Source: Planctomycetaceae bacterium UBA6894 (GTDB lineage Bacteria; Planctomycetota; Planctomycetia; Gemmatales; Gemmataceae). Taken from it: a stretch of DNA of 11,859 nucleotides. The notes below the pieces were generated by a model. That model did no database searches. It saw nothing but the letters and a program-made list of their open reading frames with translations, and was not told where the DNA came from. This document shows, one piece after another, positions 7,220 to 11,859 of this stretch; within the stretch, counting starts at the first letter, position 1; the number at the start of each line of letters is the position of its first letter. Location: the NCBI GenBank assembly GCA_002451275.1, contig DKBS01000046.1:4545-16403 (forward strand), read 5' to 3'. Made by a program: the position numbers and the translations under genes.

Positions 7220-8331
7220 AACTGAGCCGGATCGGCTGTCTGGCAGTGGCCTTTCTCTGCGCCGCCATCAGCGGATGCAGGTGGTGGACCGGAGGCGATG
7301 ACCCGGAAAGCCCATTCGGACCGGTTGGTTCCTTTTCCCTGAGGGATTCGGAAGGAGAAACTTGGACCCCCGAGAAACTGCGGGGGAAGGTCTGGGTCGC
7401 TTCCTTCCTGTTCACACGGTGCCTGGGCGGCTGCCCCCAGGTCACTTCCTCGATGTCCGAGATCCAGAAACGCACAGCAGACCGCAGGGACCTGATGCTG
7501 GTCAGCTTCACGGTAGACCCAGAAAGGGACACCCCCGGGGAGTTGAAGAAATTCGCTGAGAGATTTGATGCCAACCCCGCCCGCTGGAAATTCCTGCTGG
7601 GCGAGGAGGAAGCCATCCACAAGATGATCCGCGAACAGTTCAAGCTGGGCATCCAGCGGAACAGCCCAGGTGCCAGCAAGGAAGTGAAAGCTGGATTCGA
7701 GATTGATCACCCCCTGAAGTTGGTTGTGGTGGACAAGCAGGGTCAGATCCGTGGTTATTTTCCCGGACTACCCGATGAGAATGGTGGTCCTGAAGCCGCG
7801 GAGGGGCATGCCGGAGCCCTCCGGAAAATGCGGGCCCAAATCGACATGCTGCTGCGCGAGAAACACGGTTTGGAATGGCTTGTCCCCTCCGCCGAGGCGA
7901 ACGCTTTCCTCAACGGTTTGGCAGGTATTTTTTTGGTGGGCGGCCTGGCTTTGATTTTCTCGGGGCACAGAAAGGCGCATTCGATCGCCATGTTGTGCGC
8001 GGTGCTGTGCTCCGCCCTGTTCCTTGCCTACTATCTCACCTACCACCTGGCGATCAAATCGGGTGTGGCCACCAGCTTCACCGAACGCGCCCCGCTCGCC
8101 CCGCCCAGTGTTCGCTACCTTTATCTGGGCATTTTGCTAACACATACCGTCCTTGCAATCGTGATCACTCCGCTTGCCCTGCGTCTGGTATGGCTGGGCT
8201 ATACCGAAAAATTCACCAGCCACAAAAGCCTTGCCCGCTGGGTGTACCCCTTCTGGCTCTATGTGGCCATCACGGGCGTGGTGGTATATTGGATGCTTTA
8301 CAGGCTTCCCGGTGCGGCAGGGTGGAATTGA
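7216..8331 (+). CDS. Sco1/SenC copper chaperone fused to a DUF420 (CtaM-like) membrane domain
   Basis: This 371-residue protein joins two oxidase assembly modules. Residues 1-21 are a lipoprotein signal (MKLSRIGC start, lipobox AISGC, C21 lipidated). Residues about 35-200 form a thioredoxin-like Sco domain with the copper ligands C69 and C73 (RCLGGCP) and H155 (FEIDHPLKLVVVD); Sco proteins deliver copper to the CuA site of subunit II. Residues about 228-371 hold four hydrophobic helices with the DUF420 pattern: H251, H255, H267 in YYLTYH, H300 in LLTHT, H316, and a C-terminal WLYVAITGVVVYWML. DUF420 includes CtaM, needed for aa3-type oxidase maturation in Staphylococcus aureus. The frame is continuous through the junction, with no stop or internal start at the boundary. 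The chaperone would sit outside the membrane, tethered by its lipid and by the DUF420 helices. Confidence 0.92.
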   Translation: MKLSRIGCLAVAFLCAAISGCRWWTGGDDPESPFGPVGSFSLRDSEGETWTPEKLRGKVWVASFLFTRCLGGCPQVTSSMSEIQKRTADRRDLMLVSFTVDPERDTPGELKKFAERFDANPARWKFLLGEEEAIHKMIREQFKLGIQRNSPGASKEVKAGFEIDHPLKLVVVDKQGQIRGYFPGLPDENGGPEAAEGHAGALRKMRAQIDMLLREKHGLEWLVPSAEANAFLNGLAGIFLVGGLALIFSGHRKAHSIAMLCAVLCSALFLAYYLTYHLAIKSGVATSFTERAPLAPPSVRYLYLGILLTHTVLAIVITPLALRLVWLGYTEKFTSHKSLARWVYPFWLYVAITGVVVYWMLYRLPGAAGWN

Positions 8332-8579
8332 TGCGCACTTTCAAAAAACACCGGATTGCCGCCGCAATCCTTATGGGTTCCTCCACCGGGGCGACCTGGG
8401 CGTGCCCGGCCTGCGCTGGCAATTTGCCACCCGATGAGGATGGTTCCAGCAGGGCAGGCAGCCAATGGGCTTACAATGTGAGCATTGGTATGCTTCTAGG
8501 CACACCGGCCTGCCTGGTGGCGGGCATCGGCTACCTGGCCCGCAAACAAATGCGCCAAATTGAAAACGGCCACCGGTAG
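8331..8579 (+). CDS. Small membrane protein with CPAC motif, last gene of the oxidase operon
   Basis: This 82-residue protein is not recognised by name. It starts at ATG 8331, sharing one base with the preceding stop (TGATG), with GGTGGA at 8321-8326 as ribosome binding site. Residues 1-24 look like a signal peptide: MRTFKKHR is basic, then a hydrophobic stretch ends in ATWA. CPAC at 25-28 follows at once, so the pair of cysteines would lie at the mature N-terminus outside the membrane. An acidic linker (PPDEDGSS) leads to one helix at about 47-69, then a basic tail RKQMRQIENGHR on the cytoplasmic side. The last position in a coupled oxidase operon suggests a small assembly or accessory protein; the CxxC could bind copper or act as a thiol pair. 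That role is inference only. Confidence 0.72.
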   Translation: MRTFKKHRIAAAILMGSSTGATWACPACAGNLPPDEDGSSRAGSQWAYNVSIGMLLGTPACLVAGIGYLARKQMRQIENGHR

Positions 8580-8590
8580 TTGCGGCCAAC

Positions 8591-9316
8591 TCATCGGGTG
8601 AAGCGCATCATTCCCAACAACCCGTCTCCGACCAGCAATCGCGTGGCCGCATTGGCAAATCCAGCTTCCCGGGCCATGCGCCCGTAGGTCTCCACGCTTT
8701 CGGGAAAATCACTGGTGGTGATGTGGCCATCCACCTCGGCCCATTCTTCCGGACTGTAAATCTCTGCGCCCACACGGTGCAACCGCTCAAGCATCAGGGG
8801 CAGCCATTCCGCCCGCCCCATCCCTGCCGGCAATAATTCGTCAATCAACCACAGTCCGCCGCCCGGCTTCACCCACCGAGCCACCCCCTGGAAAAATCTC
8901 TCCTTGTCCGCGGTGGCCAGATGGTGAAGCGAGTACGACAGCGTCACCACATCGAACGCGCGCTTGGGCGGTGTGCTGACAAATTCCAGAAATTCCGCCT
9001 GTTTCACCTCGGCGGGAATGCCCCTGAAACGCAGATTGTCCCGCGCGGCCAGAAGCACGGGCCCACCTGCCAAGTCCACCGCCATGCAACGCGACACACG
9101 CATCCCGGCAAGCGCCTTGGCCAGGCTTCCTGCGTCGCCACTGGCCAAATCCAGCAGACTGAAATGGGTGGGCAAGCGCAGCAGGTCATCCCGCAATGCG
9201 TTGAAAAGTTCCTGATGACACAATAAGTTGCCCTTCACCATGCGCTCATACACGCCCCACTGGCTGACGAAAAACTGGCGCACCGTCTCCGATTTCAAGG
9301 GCGATCCTTCCGACAT
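8591..9316 (-). CDS. Class I SAM-dependent methyltransferase
   Basis: The protein is 241 residues and has a Rossmann-type methyltransferase core. Motif I, binding S-adenosylmethionine, is LLDLASGDAGS at 54-64. An acidic residue, D81, ends strand 2 (CMAVDLAGG). FDVVTLSYSLHHL at 121-133 and VKPGGGLWLIDE at 149-160 match the later strands of the type 11/12 methyltransferase families. The N-terminal 50 residues are helical and the C-terminal part (165-241) may be a substrate cap; the substrate cannot be read from sequence. The ATG at 9316 has GGAGAG (complement of 9325-9330) eight bases before it. The gene lies 15 bases after the secreted protein gene on the same strand, so the pair is probably one transcript. 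It converges on the oxidase operon, 11 bases away, with no clear terminator between them. Confidence 0.85.
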   Translation of the reverse strand: MSEGSPLKSETVRQFFVSQWGVYERMVKGNLLCHQELFNALRDDLLRLPTHFSLLDLASGDAGSLAKALAGMRVSRCMAVDLAGGPVLLAARDNLRFRGIPAEVKQAEFLEFVSTPPKRAFDVVTLSYSLHHLATADKERFFQGVARWVKPGGGLWLIDELLPAGMGRAEWLPLMLERLHRVGAEIYSPEEWAEVDGHITTSDFPESVETYGRMAREAGFANAATRLLVGDGLLGMMRFTR

Positions 9317-9331
9317 GGTCCCGACTCTCCA

Positions 9332-10384
9332 TCACGGCAGGGCTGGCAGCCCCTTGAATTCAAAGGTCAATTTTTCCTCTCGAACGCCTGTAAGCGTTCG
9401 GTAGCGAATCACCCGGGGCCGCTTTTCCGTGCCCTCGGGCAAAACAACATGGTAGGTGATTTCGGCACTGCGCTCATCCTCCTGCTCCAGCACCTGTCCC
9501 ACCGGTTTCAGCACCTCGCCCAGGCGATCTTCCATCCACAAACGGTTCAGCACCACCCAACTCTGGTAAGACTCCAGGCCCGGCCCCCCGGGTTCGCGTT
9601 CCACGCGCACCCGCAGGGAAATCCTTCGTCCACTGCGACTGATTCCCTTCAACCTGCAGAACATGGCTCCCTCACGGGCCCCTTCCATAGGTCCCCGTTT
9701 CAACTCTTCCCCCAAGTCAGGCCAGTGCCCGAGGCGCAATTCGCGCATGGCCACCGGCACAATTGCTTTTCCCTTCAGGATCAAGGTCCAGCCGGTTTTC
9801 AACCCGGCCATATCCTTTACCGGCAAGGGAACATTCATTGCGCCACTGGCGCTCGGCTCCCGCAGGGCACCGGAATTTTTCAGCACGCTGGTTGTTTTCC
9901 CGTCCACACTCACCAAAATTTCATCCCAAACGGACGGAACCAACAGAGGCTCCATCCCCGGTTCCCACCCCAACTCAACCCGAAGGGTCCGGGTAGCCCC
10001 TTCCCCGGGATTGGCAAAGTCCTCGCTTCGACTCCACCCACGGGCAACCAACCGAAACGGGCCGCTGTGGCTCGCCATCCAACGCCCGCCGGGGGGTAAC
10101 TGGGCCAGCCGTATCACCCTGCCGTCTGCGTCCAAGACCACTGAGCGGTTCAACCGACTGGCAAGTTCATCCGCCCAGCGAAAAACCTTGACCTCGTTTG
10201 GGCCGCTTTCCAGACTTGGCCCGGGAACCATGCCCGCCAATCCCGGGCATTCCCATCGCCAGCCGGTCTTTTTGCCCAGCTCCATCGCCACCGCTCCCCA
10301 TTCGGCTGGAAGTTCCAGCCGGACAGGATCTTTCAGTGGATCGCTTTGACCCAATATCAGTAGCAAGCTAAAGATCGGGCACAC
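9332..10384 (-). CDS. Secreted protein of unknown function, planctomycete-like
   Basis: I do not recognise a named family for this 350-residue protein. The N-terminus is a short hydrophobic stretch (PIFSLLLILGQS) that could be a signal peptide without the usual basic residues. Residues about 20-95 follow the pattern of small STN-like domains: VRLELPAEWGAVAMELGKKT, then FRWADELASRL and VVLDADGRVIRL. The rest alternates short strands, with TRTLRVELGWEPGMEPLLVP and VPLPVKDMAGLKTGWTLILK; this layout resembles secreted hypothetical proteins of planctomycetes, an impression from memory rather than a search. The start is GTG 10384, with AAAGG eight or nine bases upstream and an in-frame stop at 10409-10411; CTG 10390 is an alternative. 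It is followed by the methyltransferase gene on the same strand. Confidence 0.72.
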   Translation of the reverse strand: MCPIFSLLLILGQSDPLKDPVRLELPAEWGAVAMELGKKTGWRWECPGLAGMVPGPSLESGPNEVKVFRWADELASRLNRSVVLDADGRVIRLAQLPPGGRWMASHSGPFRLVARGWSRSEDFANPGEGATRTLRVELGWEPGMEPLLVPSVWDEILVSVDGKTTSVLKNSGALREPSASGAMNVPLPVKDMAGLKTGWTLILKGKAIVPVAMRELRLGHWPDLGEELKRGPMEGAREGAMFCRLKGISRSGRRISLRVRVEREPGGPGLESYQSWVVLNRLWMEDRLGEVLKPVGQVLEQEDERSAEITYHVVLPEGTEKRPRVIRYRTLTGVREEKLTFEFKGLPALP

Positions 10385-10416
10385 AATCAGGACCTTTGGT
10401 AGAAGAACTCATGCTG

Positions 10417-10430
10417 GCCTTGGGCAAGGC
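10417..10430. promoter_or_regulatory. Small inverted repeat in the divergent intergenic region
   Basis: GCCTTG and CAAGGC face each other around GG, between the divergently transcribed secreted-protein and LarA-family genes. It could be an operator for either gene or form a 5-base-pair hairpin with loop GGGC. No convincing -35/-10 pair was found near it on either strand, and a repeat this short may be chance. Confidence 0.2.
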
Positions 10431-10511
10431 ACCTGTCTTTTCTTAGGATTTCATTATTGAACAGGTTCCAGCGACTGGTTGCCCACACCAAACCTGCCCG
10501 ATCTCCCCAAT

Positions 10512-10516
10512 AAGGA
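10512..10516 (+). promoter_or_regulatory. Probable ribosome binding site of the LarA-family gene
   Basis: AAGGA lies ten bases before GTG 10527. The alternative TTG start at 10479 has only a weak CAGG upstream, so this site favours the shorter protein. A run of seven C bases (10519-10525) lies between this site and the start codon. Confidence 0.5.
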
Positions 10517-10526
10517 TACCCCCCCT

Positions 10527-11828
10527 GTGGAACCCCCCCCCTTTGGCCTTTTGCGCCAAGTTCAAAACCAGCCGGAATTGACAGACATTGCCAGCGCTGT
10601 GCGTCAGGCCTGGGAATCCTCAGCGCTGGCCAGCCGTCTCAAACCAGGCCAAACCGTGGCCATAGGGTGCGGCAGCCGGGGCATTGTTTCCATTGACACC
10701 ATGGCAAGGGAAACCATCGCTTTTTTCAAATCCAAGGGCTGCAAACCGTTCATCGTTTCCGCCATGGGCAGCCACGGTGGCGCCAATAGCAAGGGCCAGC
10801 GCGAACTGCTGGGTGAGTACGGCATCTCCGAGGAAAAGCTAGGCGTTCCAGTGAAGACCGATATGACCAGCACGGTCATCGGGCAAACCACCTTCAATGA
10901 GCCGGTCCATTGGGATGCCAACGCCCTCGCCGCTGATGTGGTGGTCACCCTTTCGCGCATCAAGCCGCACACCGATTTCAGAGGCAGATACGAGAGCGGC
11001 ATCGTCAAAATGCTGGTCATCGGCTTGGGCAAGCGAGAAGGGGCCTCACAGCATCATCAGTGGGGCTATCTTGGCCTGCGCGACCGCATGCCCCAGGCCG
11101 TGCGCGTCATCATGGAAAAAACCAACTTTCAGGCCGGTTTGGCCATCCTGGAAAACGCCCGAGAGAAAACTGCCCGCGTCGAAGTGGTGGACAAAGCTGA
11201 CCTCCTCGACCGTGAACCGTTGCTGCTGGATGAGGCCCGAAGCCTGATGGGGCGCCTTCCCTTCCATCAGCTCGACATGCTGGTGATTGGCGAGATTGGC
11301 AAGAACTACAGCGGTGCTGGCATCGACCCCAATGTGGTCGGTCGCCTGCTGGTGGAAACCATGGTGGAGGATCCCAATCCCTCCATCACCCGCATTTGCG
11401 CGCTGGACCTATCCCCGGAAAGCCACGGCAATGGCACCGGTGTGGGCATCGCGGACCTCACCACCCAGCGCCTGCTCGATTCCATCGACCCGGTCCCTTT
11501 CCGCATGAACAACCTGACCGCCTGCTTCCTGTGGCGGTCCAAACTGCCATTGGCATTCCCCAACGACCGTGACTGCATCCAGGCCGGCCTCGACACCTGT
11601 TGGCAACCGATTTTCAACAACCTTCGCATGGCCATCATTCCCAACTCCCTAGAACTCGAGTGGATTTGGGCCTCTCCCACCCTTCTGGAGGAAGCAGCTA
11701 GCCGGAAGGACCTGCGGGTTGAAAAACCTGCTTCCCCCCTAGCCTTTGATCCTCAGGGCAATTGGGATATCCCGGCCCTGTTTCCCCATAGCGTTCCAGG
11801 ACGGAGAAACACCGGCAAAGGGCATTAA
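10527..11828 (+). CDS. LarA-family protein (nickel-pincer-dependent racemase/epimerase)
   Basis: LarA-family enzymes racemise or epimerise 2-hydroxy acids using a nickel-pincer nucleotide cofactor. Numbered from GTG 10527 (433 aa), the active-site set appears with family spacing: R51 in GCGSRG, H83 in MGSHGG, H148 in IKPHTDF, K161 in GIVKMLVIG, and H176/H177 in SQHHQWG. Compared with Lactobacillus LarA (H108, H174, K184, H200) the intervals agree within a few residues, so K161 is the likely cofactor attachment site and H177 a nickel ligand. The C-terminal half (GEIGKNYSGAGIDPNVVG, then SPESHGNGTGVGIADLTT) is less like lactate racemase, so the substrate is unknown. No larB, larC or larE is in the window. 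Start is uncertain: TTG 10479 would add 16 residues. GTG 10527 is preferred for its AAGGA site. Confidence 0.82.
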   Translation: MEPPPFGLLRQVQNQPELTDIASAVRQAWESSALASRLKPGQTVAIGCGSRGIVSIDTMARETIAFFKSKGCKPFIVSAMGSHGGANSKGQRELLGEYGISEEKLGVPVKTDMTSTVIGQTTFNEPVHWDANALAADVVVTLSRIKPHTDFRGRYESGIVKMLVIGLGKREGASQHHQWGYLGLRDRMPQAVRVIMEKTNFQAGLAILENAREKTARVEVVDKADLLDREPLLLDEARSLMGRLPFHQLDMLVIGEIGKNYSGAGIDPNVVGRLLVETMVEDPNPSITRICALDLSPESHGNGTGVGIADLTTQRLLDSIDPVPFRMNNLTACFLWRSKLPLAFPNDRDCIQAGLDTCWQPIFNNLRMAIIPNSLELEWIWASPTLLEEAASRKDLRVEKPASPLAFDPQGNWDIPALFPHSVPGRRNTGKGH

Positions 11829-11859
11829 TAAAAATGGTTAAAATGGAGATAACAGGGAA

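Noticed and set aside
8580..8590. Possible bidirectional terminator between the converging genes
   Set aside because: Only short GC-rich self-complementary bits occur near here and there is no stem followed by a T run on either strand.
9449..10349. Two long plus-strand open frames opposite the secreted protein gene
   Set aside because: Their translations are rich in Pro, Ser, Arg and His without domain patterns, as expected for shadows. The minus-strand frame has a plausible signal peptide, strand pattern and a downstream partner gene.
10421..10450. Possible promoter, TTGGGC with TAGGAT about 18 bases later
   Set aside because: The -35 matches the consensus at only three positions, and the -10 at four; this is not above chance, and planctomycete promoter consensus is poorly defined.
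11834..11859. Possible start of another plus-strand gene (ATG GTT AAA ATG ...)
   Set aside because: Only eight codons are visible before the edge and no ribosome binding site precedes the ATG, so it cannot be supported.

Overview
The window reads as a piece of a GC-rich bacterial genome, most likely a planctomycete. The grounds are the respiratory gene order, the A2-type oxidase, and a secreted hypothetical protein whose layout resembles families I associate with that phylum. The phylum call is inference; no rRNA or other phylogenetic marker is present.

Positions 2-8579 hold one almost gapless plus-strand operon for an aa3-type cytochrome c oxidase and its assembly factors. It begins inside a c-type cytochrome gene whose 5' end lies off the window. 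Then follow coxB (subunit II, CuA), coxA (subunit I), ctaA (heme A synthase), ctaB (heme O synthase), coxC (subunit III), a small subunit IV-like gene, a lipoprotein joining a Sco copper chaperone to a DUF420/CtaM-like membrane domain, and a small membrane protein with a CPAC motif. Most junctions are ATGA, TAATG or TGATG overlaps, so translation is probably coupled along the operon. CtaB makes heme O from heme B and CtaA makes heme A from heme O. The Sco domain delivers copper, probably for CuA. Subunits I-IV form the oxidase, and the leading cytochrome c probably supplies its electrons.

The oxidase genes have several unusual points. Subunit I carries the YSHPAV form of helix VI (type A2), without the glutamate of mitochondrial-type enzymes. 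Subunit II lacks a fused cytochrome c domain and has two extra N-terminal hydrophobic segments. Subunit III has a soluble insert of about 115 residues. Heme A synthase has two extra predicted helices. The Sco and DUF420 domains are fused in one polypeptide.

Positions 8591-10384 hold a minus-strand pair that converges on the oxidase operon: a secreted protein of unknown function followed, 15 bases later, by a class I SAM-dependent methyltransferase. A divergent intergenic region of about 140 bases separates this pair from a plus-strand gene (10527-11828) of the LarA family (nickel-pincer-dependent racemases and epimerases). That gene retains the expected His/His/Lys/His set, and two long C tracts sit at its 5' end. 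No tRNA, rRNA, CRISPR array, insertion sequence or phage gene was recognised, and no stretch over 300 bases lacks a gene.
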